NCBI RefSeq assembly: GCF_004358025.1
Contig: NZ_SMTL01000004.1
Span: 62,001 to 126,000 of the forward strand
Direction: 5' to 3'
DNA: 64,000 bases
From: Rhizobium deserti
Lineage (GTDB): Bacteria > Pseudomonadota > Alphaproteobacteria > Rhizobiales > Rhizobiaceae
Shown: one piece after another, positions 37,119 to 45,996 of the stretch
Layout of the letters: each line of letters opens with the position of its first letter
Numbering within the stretch: the first letter of the stretch is position 1
Notes under the pieces: model-generated
The model's input: only the letters and a program-made list of their open reading frames with translations
The model's database searches: none
What the model was told of the DNA's origin: nothing
Translations under genes and position numbers: made by a program

Positions 37119-38714
37119 TTACTCAGCGATATCGACAGCTTCGAAGGTGAAATCGCCGAGCGGGCTCTGGGTAAAGCCAGTCACGCCCTTCGTCATCGGA
37201 ACAACAGCGAGGGAATGGTCGATGGTTGCCCAGGGAGCGTCCTTCTTGAAGATGACCTGCGCCTGCTCATAAAGCTTTGTACGTTCGGCTTGGTCAGGCG
37301 TGACCTTCGCCTTCTTTACCAGATCGTCGAACTCCTTGTTGCACCACTGAGCGCGGTTGTTGCCGCCCACGGCATCGCAGCCGAGCAGCGTGTCGAGGAA
37401 GTTATCCGGGTCGCCGTTGTCGCCAGTCCAGCCCATGATGGCTGCGCCGTCACGGTTCTTGTCCTTGGAACGCTGCAGATATTCCGCCCATTCGTAGGAT
37501 ACGATCTCGACCTTGACGCCGATCTTGGCAAAGTCGTCCTGCATGATTTCGGCCGCGCGGCGCGCGTTGAGCATGTAGGGGCGAGAAACCGGCATGGCCC
37601 AGACCTTCATGGAAAGGTCCTTGACGCCGGCGTCAGCCAGCATCTTCTTGGCGGCATCCAGGTCGTATGTGTCGTCCTTGGTGTCCTTGTTATAGGACCA
37701 CATGGTCGGCGGGATCGGGTTTACTGCCGGCGTTGCCATGCCTTGGAAGACGGCATCGACGATCGCCTTCTTGTTGATTGCCTTGTTGAGAGCCTTTCGC
37801 ACTTCCGGCTTGTCGAAAGGAGCGACCGTGGTGTTGTAGGCCAGGTAGGCGATGTTGAGGCCTTCCTGCTCCAGAACCTTGAGGTTCTTGTCCGACTTCA
37901 TGGACTCGACGTCAGCAGCGTTCGGATAAGGCATCAGGTGGCATTCGCCAGCCTTCAGCTTCTGGTAGCGGACGGCCGCATCAGTGGTGATCGCAAAAAC
38001 TAGATCGTCGATTTTGGGAGCAGTACCCCAATAATCGGCGTTCTTCTTGTAACGGATGACGGCGTCCTGCTGATAACCGACAAAGGTGAACGGACCGGTG
38101 CCGACCGGCATCTGGTTCAACTGTTCCTTCTTGCCGTCCTTTTCCAGGCTGTCGGCATATTCCTTCGACATGATCGACGCGAATGGCATGGCGAGGTTGG
38201 CGAGGAACGGCGCTTCCGGACGGTTCAGGGTGACCTTGACTGTCAGGTCATCGACCTTTTCGATCGACTTGATGAGCTTCGGAAAGCCCATGCCGTCGGC
38301 ATATTCCCAGGTGCCGCCGGAAATATACTTGTTCCAGGCGTTCTTCTCGTCGATCTGGCGGCCGATGGAGAAAACCACGTCGTCGGCATTGAGGCTGCGG
38401 GTCGGCGTAAAGAAGTCAGTGGTCTGGAACTTGACGTTCGGACGGAGCTTGAACGTATAGACGGTACCGTCTGCGGAAAGCTCCCAGCTCTGGGCGAGCG
38501 CTGCTTCCGGCTGGGTGGTGCCGGGCTTGAATTCCAGGAGGCGGTTGTAGATCGGGTGAGCCGATGCATCGAAGGTTGTGCCGGCAGTGTAAAGGCCCGG
38601 ATCGAAGCCTTCAGGTGAACCCTCGGAGCAAAACACGAAGGTCTTGGCGCTTGCAGCGCCTGCAAAGAATGTTGCCGACAGCAGAGCTGCGGCAAGGGTA
38701 AGCTTATATTTCAT
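37119..38714 (-). CDS. dppA: Dipeptide-binding periplasmic protein DppA
   Basis: 531 residues, close to E. coli DppA (535). The signal peptide ends GAASA near residue 22. The mature protein opens KTFVFCSEGSPEGFDPGLYT, and TRSLNADDVVFS, RPEAPFLANLAMPFAS, MPYPNAADV and MMGWTGDNGDPDNF-like stretches (here IMGWTGDNGDPDNFLDTL) match DppA point for point. It binds dipeptides and, in other bacteria, heme and delta-aminolevulinate. The ATG at 38714 has GGGAGACAACC upstream; the longer frame is artefactual. Substrate specificity beyond peptides is not visible. Confidence 0.93.
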   Translation of the reverse strand: MKYKLTLAAALLSATFFAGAASAKTFVFCSEGSPEGFDPGLYTAGTTFDASAHPIYNRLLEFKPGTTQPEAALAQSWELSADGTVYTFKLRPNVKFQTTDFFTPTRSLNADDVVFSIGRQIDEKNAWNKYISGGTWEYADGMGFPKLIKSIEKVDDLTVKVTLNRPEAPFLANLAMPFASIMSKEYADSLEKDGKKEQLNQMPVGTGPFTFVGYQQDAVIRYKKNADYWGTAPKIDDLVFAITTDAAVRYQKLKAGECHLMPYPNAADVESMKSDKNLKVLEQEGLNIAYLAYNTTVAPFDKPEVRKALNKAINKKAIVDAVFQGMATPAVNPIPPTMWSYNKDTKDDTYDLDAAKKMLADAGVKDLSMKVWAMPVSRPYMLNARRAAEIMQDDFAKIGVKVEIVSYEWAEYLQRSKDKNRDGAAIMGWTGDNGDPDNFLDTLLGCDAVGGNNRAQWCNKEFDDLVKKAKVTPDQAERTKLYEQAQVIFKKDAPWATIDHSLAVVPMTKGVTGFTQSPLGDFTFEAVDIAE

Positions 38715-39229
38715 TGGTTGTCTCCCGATAACCTTGGCTGGCCAAGGCCTAGCCGTTGAATTTCGAATGTCAATGACGCGCGCCTTGCGACTTAGCCTTC
38801 TGCTGTCCTTCACCTCCTGGCTGCAAATTCTGTTGTTCGCTGACCGTTGTCGTTTTCTCCTGGCGGGCCCGGCGTATTTCAAGCGGTGCGCAGCCCTTCT
38901 TGATCATCCGGACGAACTAGCAAGTCCATACGCCAATTCACGCCCACCGCTCATCTTGGAAAATGTTCCCAGATATCGCCAGATCTCCGCAAGAATTTAT
39001 TATTATTGATGCGTTTCATGGTCTTTTGCTGGCGGTCGTGGCGCGGGAGCATAGCGATTATGATGTCGTTGTCGAGATATTAAGATTCACACTGCCTTCA
39101 CAGTTAAATCTCTCTTGCCCATTTTCCCGGCAGCGATGAATTCTGCCGCAATACCACATTGCCATCGACCGTGAATGGAGTAGGTTTTGCGCTTTCCGAA
39201 AGCGTGGACCTTACCGAGGCATACAATTC
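38715..39229. promoter_or_regulatory. Divergent region between dppA and the M20 amidohydrolase gene
   Basis: No gene is visible in these 515 bp. A near-palindrome CCTTGGCTGGCCAAGG (38732-38747) sits 17 bp upstream of the dppA start and could be an operator. An AT-rich block with repeated TTATTATT near 38997-39007 is a likely promoter zone. Near the other gene a small hairpin CGCTTT (39190-39195), CCG, AAAGCG (39199-39204) lies in the leader 25 bp before the start codon. Confidence 0.4.
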
Positions 39230-40663
39230 ATGACGACAGGCAATTCCAATCTTCCCCTGATCTGGGACTTCATCGACCGCAAGAAGGACAGCTTTACCGA
39301 ACTTGCGGATCGCGTCTGGGGAACTCCCGAAACCTGCTACATGGAAACGCTGTCGGCTGCCGCCCATCGTGAGATGCTGGAGGCGCAGGGCTTCAAGATC
39401 ACAGATAATGTGGCCGATATTCCGACGGCCCTGATCGGCGAAGCCGGGGAAGGCGGCCCGGTTATTGCCTTCCTTGGTGAATTCGATGCCTTGGCGGGCC
39501 TCAGCCAGAAGGCCGGACTGACGGAGCATGATCCAATCACAGCCGGCGCCAACGGCCACGGATGTGGCCACAACCTTCTCGGTTCCGCATCACTTCTGGC
39601 GGCAACGGCTATCAAGGACTGGCTGCAGCAGAGCGGCACCCCAGGCCGGGTTCGCTATTACGGTTGCCCGGCGGAAGAGGGCGGTGCCGCCAAGGCTTTC
39701 ATGGTGCGTGAAGGCGCCTTCGATGACGTCGACATTGCCATCAGCTGGCACCCGAGCAATTTTGCCGGCGTGCAGCGGGAAACGTCGCTGGCGAACTGCC
39801 GGGTGGATTTCACCTTTACCGGACGCGCCGCTCACGCAGCAGCAGTGCCGGAACTTGGCCGCAGCGCGCTTGATGCCGTCGAGCTTATGAGCGTCGGCGT
39901 CAACTATATGCGCGAGCACATGCCGCAGGATTGCCGCATCCATTATGCCGTACTGGATACGGGCGGGATTTCCCCCAATGTCGTGCAGGCCCATGCGAAG
40001 GTCCGTTATGTTGTTCGCTCGCCGGAGCTTCAGGGGCTGCTGGCCCTGGTGGAGCGGGTCAAAAAGGTCGCCGAAGGTGCGGCACTGATGACCGAGACGA
40101 AGGTGGAAAGCACCATCCTGGCCGGCGTGTCCAACCTCATCGTCAATACGCCGCTGATGGACGTCATGCAGGATGTCTGGGAAAGCATAGGGCCACCGCC
40201 ATTCGATGAAGCAGACCAAGCGTTCGCCGAGCAGATCCGCGCGACGCTGACGCCTGAAGATATCGCTGCGAGCTGGAACCAGGAGCGCCTGGAGGTAGGC
40301 GATGCGCCGCTCGCCGACTTCATCCTGCCGCCGCACAATGAGGTCCGCCAGATGGGCGGCTCCACCGATGTGGGCGATGTGAGCTGGGTGGTGCCGACCG
40401 TCCAGGCCTATGGGGCGACACTTGCAGTCGGAACGCAGCTTCACACCTGGCAGGTCGTCGCCCAGGGAAAGAGCCCGCTTGCCCACAAGGGGATGATTTC
40501 GGTCGCGAAGGCCATGGCTGCCACAGGTCTTGCGGTCATGGAAAGCGAACAGCTGCGTGAGGCTGCCTGGAGCGACCTGAAGAGGCGGCGCAAGGGACAA
40601 GACTATATCAGCCCCATTCCTTCGGGCGCCAAGCCGCCGGTCGCTGCGATGACGCTGAAATAG
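39230..40663 (+). CDS. M20-family amidohydrolase, AbgB-like
   Basis: 477-residue cytoplasmic zinc/manganese peptidase-fold enzyme. Metal motifs are TAGANGHGCGHNLLG near residue 105 and GCPAEEGGAAKAF near residue 145, and TFTGRAAHAAAVPELGRSAL marks the dimerisation domain insertion. Length and these motifs resemble p-aminobenzoyl-glutamate hydrolase subunit B (AbgB) and related aminoacyl hydrolases. GAGG precedes the ATG. It is divergent from dppABCDF and followed by an aminotransferase gene, suggesting that an imported peptide-like or acylated amine is cleaved and then transaminated. Confidence 0.82.
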   Translation: MTTGNSNLPLIWDFIDRKKDSFTELADRVWGTPETCYMETLSAAAHREMLEAQGFKITDNVADIPTALIGEAGEGGPVIAFLGEFDALAGLSQKAGLTEHDPITAGANGHGCGHNLLGSASLLAATAIKDWLQQSGTPGRVRYYGCPAEEGGAAKAFMVREGAFDDVDIAISWHPSNFAGVQRETSLANCRVDFTFTGRAAHAAAVPELGRSALDAVELMSVGVNYMREHMPQDCRIHYAVLDTGGISPNVVQAHAKVRYVVRSPELQGLLALVERVKKVAEGAALMTETKVESTILAGVSNLIVNTPLMDVMQDVWESIGPPPFDEADQAFAEQIRATLTPEDIAASWNQERLEVGDAPLADFILPPHNEVRQMGGSTDVGDVSWVVPTVQAYGATLAVGTQLHTWQVVAQGKSPLAHKGMISVAKAMAATGLAVMESEQLREAAWSDLKRRRKGQDYISPIPSGAKPPVAAMTLK

Positions 40664-40696
40664 GTGTGACGAACTTTCGCAAAAGCCTCGATTCCA

Positions 40697-40720
40697 GGTC
40701 GGCTTCTCACTGAGCCGACC
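40697..40720 (+). promoter_or_regulatory. Intercistronic hairpin between the amidohydrolase and aminotransferase genes
   Basis: GGTCGGCT (40697-40704) pairs perfectly with AGCCGACC (40713-40720) around TCTCACTG. There is no T-tract. It ends about ten bases before the ribosome site CAGGAG of the next gene. Confidence 0.45.
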
Positions 40721-40742
40721 GTTCCACCATCAGGAGATAGAC

Positions 40743-42098
40743 GTGACCATTCAGCCGAATTCCATCGAAGCCAGGGACAAAGCCTATCAGCTGCATTCCT
40801 ATACCAATGCCGAGGCGCTGCAGCGCGATGGGTCGCTGGTGATTGATCGAGGCGAGGGAATTTACGTCTACGACAATAACGGCAATAAATACATTGAGGC
40901 TATGGCCGGGCTTTGGAGCGTCGGCGTCGGTTTTGGCGAAAGCCGGCTGGTGGATGCGGCCGCCAAGCAGATGGCCAAGCTTCCTTATTACCATACCTTT
41001 ACGGCACGCAGCCACGGACCGTCGATCGAGCTGGCCGAGAAGCTGATCCAGATGGCGCCGGTTCCCATGTCGAAGGCTTACTTCACCAATTCCGGCTCCG
41101 AAGCAAACGATACCGCCATGAAAATGGTGTGGTACCGTTCCAATGCTCTGGGCAAGCCGGAGAAGAAGAAAATCATCTCGCGTATCAAGGGTTATCACGG
41201 TGTAACCATTGCCAGCGCGAGCCTGACCGGACTGCCGAACAACCATCGATCCTTCGATCTGCCTCTGCCGGGGATCTTCCATACAACCTGCCCGCATTAC
41301 CGGGCTTTCAAGCAAGAAGGCGAGACGGAACAGCAATTCGTCACGCGCTGCGCAAAGGACCTCGAAGACCTGATCCTGAGGGAAGGCCCTGAAACGGTCG
41401 CCGCCTTCATCGGCGAGCCAGTCATGGGTGCGGGCGGCGTCATCGTGCCGCCGGCGGGGTATTGGGACGCGATACAGGCGGTGCTGAAGAAGTACGACGT
41501 CCTGTTCATTGCCGACGAGGTGATCTGCGGTTTCGGTCGCACCGGCGAAATGTTCGGGACAACGACCTTCTCGCTGCAGCCGGATATCATGACGCTCTCG
41601 AAGCAGATCTCATCTTCGTATCAGCCGATTTCAGCCCTGCTCATCAACGACACTGTTTATGAGCCGCTGGCAGCAGAATCTGCCAAGATCGGCACTTTCG
41701 GTCATGGCGTCACGGCAGCGGGTCATCCGGTCGCAGCCGCGGTGGCGCTTGAAAACATCGCCATCATCAAAGAGCGGGATCTCGTCGGTAATGTGCGGGC
41801 GCTGGCGCCGAAGTTCCAGAGCCGCCTGAAGGCGCTGGAAAGCCATCCGCTGGCCATCGAAGCCCGCGGCATAGGCCTCATCGGAGCCCTGGAACTGAAG
41901 CCGCGTGAGGGCTTTGCTGCCGGGCAGCTGGGGCCGAAACTCCTGGCAATCATGATGGAAAAGGGCCTGATCTCGCGTGCCATCGGCGATTCCCTCGCCC
42001 TTTGCCCGCCGATGATCATTAGCGAGGCGCAGATAGACACGATTTTCGACACCTTCGAAGCGTCGCTCGAAGTCTTCGAAAAGCAATTGTCGGCCTGA
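40743..42098 (+). CDS. Class III (omega) aminotransferase, PLP-dependent
   Basis: 451 residues, fold type I. FTNSGSEANDTAMKMVWY (cofactor phosphate loop) near residue 115, FIADEVICGFGRTGEMFG (PLP-ring aspartate) near residue 255 and the lysine of TLSKQISSSYQPISALL near residue 286 are intact. Such enzymes move amino groups from beta-alanine, putrescine, taurine or aromatic amines to pyruvate. The start is GTG 40743 with CAGGAGATAGAC upstream. Downstream of the M20 amidohydrolase gene, it probably handles the amine released by that enzyme. A role as acetylornithine or GABA aminotransferase is less likely by sequence. Confidence 0.87.
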   Translation: MTIQPNSIEARDKAYQLHSYTNAEALQRDGSLVIDRGEGIYVYDNNGNKYIEAMAGLWSVGVGFGESRLVDAAAKQMAKLPYYHTFTARSHGPSIELAEKLIQMAPVPMSKAYFTNSGSEANDTAMKMVWYRSNALGKPEKKKIISRIKGYHGVTIASASLTGLPNNHRSFDLPLPGIFHTTCPHYRAFKQEGETEQQFVTRCAKDLEDLILREGPETVAAFIGEPVMGAGGVIVPPAGYWDAIQAVLKKYDVLFIADEVICGFGRTGEMFGTTTFSLQPDIMTLSKQISSSYQPISALLINDTVYEPLAAESAKIGTFGHGVTAAGHPVAAAVALENIAIIKERDLVGNVRALAPKFQSRLKALESHPLAIEARGIGLIGALELKPREGFAAGQLGPKLLAIMMEKGLISRAIGDSLALCPPMIISEAQIDTIFDTFEASLEVFEKQLSA

Positions 42099-42157
42099 CC
42101 AAAGATCTCTCCGGCGCCTCCCTTGACGTAAATAGAGAGGCACCGATTGTACGCGCA

Positions 42158-43642
42158 ATGCAGGCGCCTATATTGCGCCTGATGCTCGATATTGCTGATA
42201 CCTACTGGCCGCATTTCCTGTTCCTGATCTCGGCGGTGGCAGGGACGACTGCGGCCGTCCATGCGGCCATGACCAAGGAAGAGGTCCGCTCGGCAATCGG
42301 TTGGGTCGGCATTATCGTGCTTTCACCGATCATCGGAGCCGCGCTTTATCTTATCGCAGGCATCAACCGCATCCGCCGCACGGTCATCAGCGACCGACGG
42401 GCTCTTCTTCAAGGCCAGATACGGGCGGAATTTGCTGCCTACGACGCAGACAGCGAGCAGGTGGCAAGGGATTTCGGCCAGCGTTTTCGCGCAATGAAGA
42501 CGCTCGGCGACCGGGTTACCCGGCATCGCCTGACTACAGCCAATACAATCCTCGCCCTGGATACCGGCGATGAAGCTTATGCCGTGATGCTGAAAGCAAT
42601 CGGCGACGCTGAGCGTAGCGTTATGCTGGAAACCTACATCTTCGACAGGGACCGCATCGGGCGCCGTTTTGTTGCGGCGCTGATTAATGCCGTCCAGCGG
42701 GGCGTCCAGGTCAGGGTGCTGATCGATGCCGTCGGCGCAAGGTATTCGGTGCCAAGCGTTCTCGGCATGCTGCGTGACGGCGGCGTGACAGTTGAGGTCT
42801 TCAACGGCAATGTCATTACCGGGCTGCGGCTTCCTTACGCCAATCTCAGGACGCACCGGAAGATACTGGTGGTCGACGGGCGGGTTGCTTTCACTGGCGG
42901 TATTAACATCCGCGAGGCCTTCTCGAGCGAGTTCAGCGGCAAGGAATGTTCTTCTGACACTCATTTTAAGGTGACGGGGCCGGTTGTCGCCGATCTGTTT
43001 GCCATTTCAGCCGCGGACTGGCGCTTTGCCAGCGGCGAAGCGCTGGAGGGGGACGCGTGGCTGCTTGACATCCCGGAGACGGAACCGGGGCAGCCTGTCA
43101 TCTTGCGCTCGGTGTCATCAGGCCCCGACCGTAGCGTCGAAGCCAACCACAAGATGCTGATGGGGGCCTTTTCCGTCGCCCGCTCCTCCATCAAAATCGT
43201 CTCGCCCTACTTTTTGCCGGATCGTGAATTGATCACGGCGCTGGTAACGGCGGTAAGGCGCGGCGTGGAGGTCGATATCGTTGTGCCTTCCGCCAATAAT
43301 CTGCTGCTCGTGGATCGCGCCATGACCGCCCAGTTCGACCAGATGCTGAAGGATGGCTGCCGAATCTGGCGGGCATCGGGCGCCTTCAACCATTCCAAGA
43401 TCATGACGATCGACGGGCGGTGGTCCTATGTGGGTTCGTCGAACATCGACCCACGTTCCCTTCGCCTGAATTTCGAGGTCGATCTGGAAGTTCTCGATTT
43501 TCCTTTTGCCGTAGCGCTGGAACGGAAGATCGATCTGGCAATTTCGTCTGCAACCGAAGTGACGCTTGAGGGGTTAAGGGCCAGACCCTTCCTGGTCAGG
43601 CTTGTTGAGCGGGTATTGTGGCTAGGTTCGCCTTACCTGTGA
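42158..43642 (+). CDS. cls: Phospholipase D-family cardiolipin synthase
   Basis: 494-residue membrane enzyme. Two N-terminal hydrophobic segments (about residues 16-36 and 46-66) precede two HKD motifs: HRKILVVDGRVAFTGG near residue 233 and HSKIMTIDGRWSYVGS near residue 413, each with the downstream Asn/Ser of the family. It condenses two phosphatidylglycerol molecules, or phosphatidylglycerol and phosphatidylethanolamine, to cardiolipin. ATG 42158 and ATG 42182 are both possible; neither has a convincing ribosome site. It lies 59 bp after the aminotransferase gene and 49 bp before an EEP-family gene. Confidence 0.87.
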   Translation: MQAPILRLMLDIADTYWPHFLFLISAVAGTTAAVHAAMTKEEVRSAIGWVGIIVLSPIIGAALYLIAGINRIRRTVISDRRALLQGQIRAEFAAYDADSEQVARDFGQRFRAMKTLGDRVTRHRLTTANTILALDTGDEAYAVMLKAIGDAERSVMLETYIFDRDRIGRRFVAALINAVQRGVQVRVLIDAVGARYSVPSVLGMLRDGGVTVEVFNGNVITGLRLPYANLRTHRKILVVDGRVAFTGGINIREAFSSEFSGKECSSDTHFKVTGPVVADLFAISAADWRFASGEALEGDAWLLDIPETEPGQPVILRSVSSGPDRSVEANHKMLMGAFSVARSSIKIVSPYFLPDRELITALVTAVRRGVEVDIVVPSANNLLLVDRAMTAQFDQMLKDGCRIWRASGAFNHSKIMTIDGRWSYVGSSNIDPRSLRLNFEVDLEVLDFPFAVALERKIDLAISSATEVTLEGLRARPFLVRLVERVLWLGSPYL

Positions 43643-43691
43643 TTGAGCGGGAGCTGGAAGGATAAGCAATTGCAAAGTCGCCGTGCAGGTC

Positions 43692-44543
43692 ATGATCAGC
43701 AATAAGAACATGCGGGAAAAACGACCAAATATCCCGACAAACATCCTTGCATCGATCCGCGCCCGGAAGAACCGGGACGCGGTGGCGCATTCTCCGCATG
43801 ATCGCGAACAAGGCCTGCTCATAGCGTCGTATAACGTCCATAAGTGCGTCGGCGTCGACGGCAAGTTCGACCCCGGCAGGATCAGCCACGTCATCCGGGA
43901 AATCGGTGCCGATGTGATCGCCCTGCAGGAAGCCGATACCCGTTTCGGCGAGCGCCGCGGCCTGCTTGATCTTGCCTGGATGGAGCGGGAAACAGGGCTT
44001 TGCCCCGTGCCTGTGTCGGGCGTTACCAAGGCGCATGGCTGGCATGGCAATGTCGTCTTCTTCCGGGAAGGAATGGTTCGGGACGTGCATCAAGTCAAAC
44101 TGCCGGGTCTTGAACCGCGCGGCGCCTTGATTACCGAGATCGAGCTGAAGGATCGCAGCACGGTTCGCATCATCGCCGCACATCTCGGGCTGCTCAAGCG
44201 GTCGCGCCATCAGCAGGCGCGGATGATCCTGGACATATTGGGGTCGCGGGAGGAGTGCCCGACAGTGCTCATGGGTGATCTCAACGAGTGGCGGCTCGGC
44301 GATCGTTCCGCTCTGAACACGCTTGCCACTGTCTTCGGTCTTCCCCCCGCTGTGCCGAGCTTCCCCTCCCGACTGCCTGTTCTGGCACTCGACCGGATCA
44401 TGGCGAACCGGCCGGGCCTCATCGACACGGTTCGCACCCACGACACGCCGCTTGCGCGACTAGCTTCCGACCATCTGCCGATCAAGACAGTGATGAAGTT
44501 CGCGGTTTCACCGAGTTTGCAGGCGGACCCAGTGACGGGCTGA
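43692..44543 (+). CDS. Endonuclease/exonuclease/phosphatase (EEP) family protein
   Basis: About 283 residues. EEP-fold motifs are YNVHKCVGVDGKFD, VIALQEADTRFGERRG (catalytic Glu), AAHLGLL, MGDLNEWR (Asp-x-Asn) and SDHLPI at the end (Asp-His). It is probably a metal-dependent phosphodiesterase; relatives act on phospholipids or DNA. Following a cardiolipin synthase gene suggests a lipid role, but the evidence is only adjacency. There is no signal peptide. The start is uncertain: GTG 43683, ATG 43692 and ATG 43710 are in frame. Confidence 0.78.
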   Translation: MISNKNMREKRPNIPTNILASIRARKNRDAVAHSPHDREQGLLIASYNVHKCVGVDGKFDPGRISHVIREIGADVIALQEADTRFGERRGLLDLAWMERETGLCPVPVSGVTKAHGWHGNVVFFREGMVRDVHQVKLPGLEPRGALITEIELKDRSTVRIIAAHLGLLKRSRHQQARMILDILGSREECPTVLMGDLNEWRLGDRSALNTLATVFGLPPAVPSFPSRLPVLALDRIMANRPGLIDTVRTHDTPLARLASDHLPIKTVMKFAVSPSLQADPVTG

Positions 44544-44634
44544 CTGTTGTGCTTATCAGTCTTTGACCTCGGCCGCCCGCGCCGATAGTCTTGCCGCCTC
44601 ACCGAACCAAACCCGCCTGATGGATCGCCAAAGC

Positions 44635-45609
44635 ATGACCGACATTGCCATGATCGAAGCCGCTCGTGCCCGCCTGCATGGGCATGTACGGCACACACCG
44701 CTCCTCTCCTCTCCCTTCCTTGATGACATTGCCGGGCGGCGCGTTTTTGTGAAGCCGGAATGCCTCCAGCATACCGGTTCGTTCAAGTTCCGCGGGGCAT
44801 GGTCGGCAATTTCGGCGCTTGATCCCGGGTTGCGCGGGAAAGGCGTCATCGCCTTTTCCTCCGGCAATCATGCGCAAGGGGTCGCTTTGGCCGCCAAACT
44901 CCATGGCATATCAAGCGTCATCATCATGCCGTCCGACGCGCCGCGCATCAAGATCGACAACACGCGTGCCTATGGAGCGGAAGTCGTGCTTTACGACCGC
45001 GCGAAGGAAGACCGCGATGCGATCGGCGCCCGGCTCTCGCAAGATCGAGGCCTGACATTGATCAAGCCTTTCGACGAGCCTCTGGTCATCGCCGGCCAGG
45101 GAACCGCTGGGCTTGAGATTGCGGAACAGGCCAAGGAAGCCGGCATAGACCAAGCAGATGTTCTTGTGCCAACCGGCGGAGGTGGATTTGTATCCGGTAT
45201 TGCCATCGCTCTGGAAAGCAAGGCGCCGAGCTTTCTCGTCCATCCTTGCGAGCCCGAGGGTTTCGATGACGTGACGCGGTCGCTCGCTTCCGGAAAAATC
45301 GAACGCAACGACAGCCAGGCAGGATCGTTGTGCGATGCGATCGTGACGCCACAGCCTGGCAATATCACTTTTCCAATCATGTCGCGGCTCTGCGGCAAGG
45401 GTGTGGTAGTCAGCGAGGACGAGGCGCTTCATGCTGTTTCCCTCGCCTTCACCCGGCTGAAAGTGGTTGTCGAACCAGGCGGTGCCGTTGCGCTGGCTGC
45501 CGCGCTCTTCCACGGGCAGGAACTGGGTGACACCGTGATCGCCGTTTGCTCCGGTGGTAATGTCGACGCCGACGTGTTCCGGCTCGCCCTCGACCGGTAC
45601 CCTCTTTGA
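44635..45609 (+). CDS. Threonine/serine dehydratase (fold type II PLP enzyme)
   Basis: 324 residues. The PLP lysine lies in HTGSFKFRGAW near residue 45, the asparagine loop in SSGNHAQGVALAA near 75, and the phosphate-binding glycine loop in VPTGGGGFVSG near 185. A short single-domain form without ACT regulatory domains resembles catabolic threonine dehydratases and serine racemases rather than IlvA. ATG 44635 is chosen by alignment to family N-termini; no strong ribosome site is seen. It stands 91 bp after the EEP gene. Confidence 0.85.
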   Translation: MTDIAMIEAARARLHGHVRHTPLLSSPFLDDIAGRRVFVKPECLQHTGSFKFRGAWSAISALDPGLRGKGVIAFSSGNHAQGVALAAKLHGISSVIIMPSDAPRIKIDNTRAYGAEVVLYDRAKEDRDAIGARLSQDRGLTLIKPFDEPLVIAGQGTAGLEIAEQAKEAGIDQADVLVPTGGGGFVSGIAIALESKAPSFLVHPCEPEGFDDVTRSLASGKIERNDSQAGSLCDAIVTPQPGNITFPIMSRLCGKGVVVSEDEALHAVSLAFTRLKVVVEPGGAVALAAALFHGQELGDTVIAVCSGGNVDADVFRLALDRYPL

Positions 45610-45640
45610 TGGCTCGACTATGGTGCGGGTATAACAAACC

Positions 45641-45666
45641 GTTAACGCCAAGTTTCAGGTGTTAAC
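45641..45666 (+). promoter_or_regulatory. Paired GTTAAC palindromes upstream of the small membrane-protein gene
   Basis: Two identical GTTAAC sites start at 45641 and 45661, 20 bp apart, so they lie on nearly the same helical face. They fall between the threonine dehydratase stop and the small gene. An operator for a dimeric regulator is possible. CtrA-type TTAA-N7-TTAAC spacing is not met. Confidence 0.35.
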
Positions 45667-45698
45667 AAAAAAGGATTTTCTAAGGAACGACCCTGCTG

Positions 45699-45776
45699 TT
45701 GAAACATTATCTCTATCAGCTCTATCGAGATAAGGTACCATGTACCGGTTATCGAAAAGCGTACCGGGAGGTTTCA
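45699..45776 (+). promoter_or_regulatory. Structured 5' leader of the small membrane-protein gene
   Basis: Inverted repeats are dense here: TTATCTC pairs with GAGATAA over a 13-base loop, GGTAC pairs with GTACC over CAT, and CCGGT pairs with ACCGG, the last reaching into the ribosome site. They could regulate translation, for example by masking the GGGAGG element. No known riboswitch or ROSE thermometer consensus was recognised. Confidence 0.4.
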
Positions 45777-45920
45777 ATGCAGCAGCTCCAGCACCAGACA
45801 CGAGCATTTTCAGGCCGCAATCCTTCCTTCGCCCAAAAGTGGCAGTGGGTGGGGCACGCAGGGTTGATCGCGGCAGCTTTCGCTTTCGTAGGCGCCGTCA
45901 CACTCGGCCTTTTTCCCTGA
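45777..45920 (+). CDS. Small single-pass membrane protein, 47 residues, function unknown
   Basis: The ATG at 45777 has the strong ribosome site GGGAGG six bases upstream. The protein has a polar N-terminus (MQQLQHQTRAFSGRNPSFAQ) and one membrane segment (about residues 25-45, GLIAAAFAFVGAVTLGLF). A longer in-frame start at 45699 would read through predicted leader hairpins and is less likely. A classical terminator follows 25 bp after the stop, so this is an independent short transcript. I do not recognise the family. Confidence 0.7.
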   Translation: MQQLQHQTRAFSGRNPSFAQKWQWVGHAGLIAAAFAFVGAVTLGLFP

Positions 45921-45945
45921 GGCAGGCTAGCCTCTCAACATATGG

Positions 45946-45986
45946 AAGCCGTCCCGCATCGATAGGTGCGGGCCGGCTTTGTTTTT
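45946..45986 (+). terminator. Rho-independent terminator after the small membrane-protein gene
   Basis: AAGCCG (45946-45951) pairs with CGGCTT (45974-45979), and CCCGCA (45953-45958) with TGCGGG (45967-45972), with one internal T/C mismatch and loop TCGATAGG. The tract TTTGTTTTT follows. Confidence 0.88.
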
Positions 45987-45996
45987 AGAGCTACCG

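Noticed and set aside
38644..39009. 121-codon plus-strand frame over the dppA start region
   Set aside because: It overlaps the dppA signal-peptide coding sequence in antisense and has no recognisable protein features.
45641..45666. CtrA binding site formed by the two GTTAAC elements
   Set aside because: The spacing between TTAA elements is far larger than the seven bases of the CtrA consensus.
45699..45920. 73-codon version of the small membrane protein starting at 45699
   Set aside because: The first 26 codons cover a run of inverted repeats and lack a good ribosome site, whereas ATG 45777 has GGGAGG at ideal spacing.
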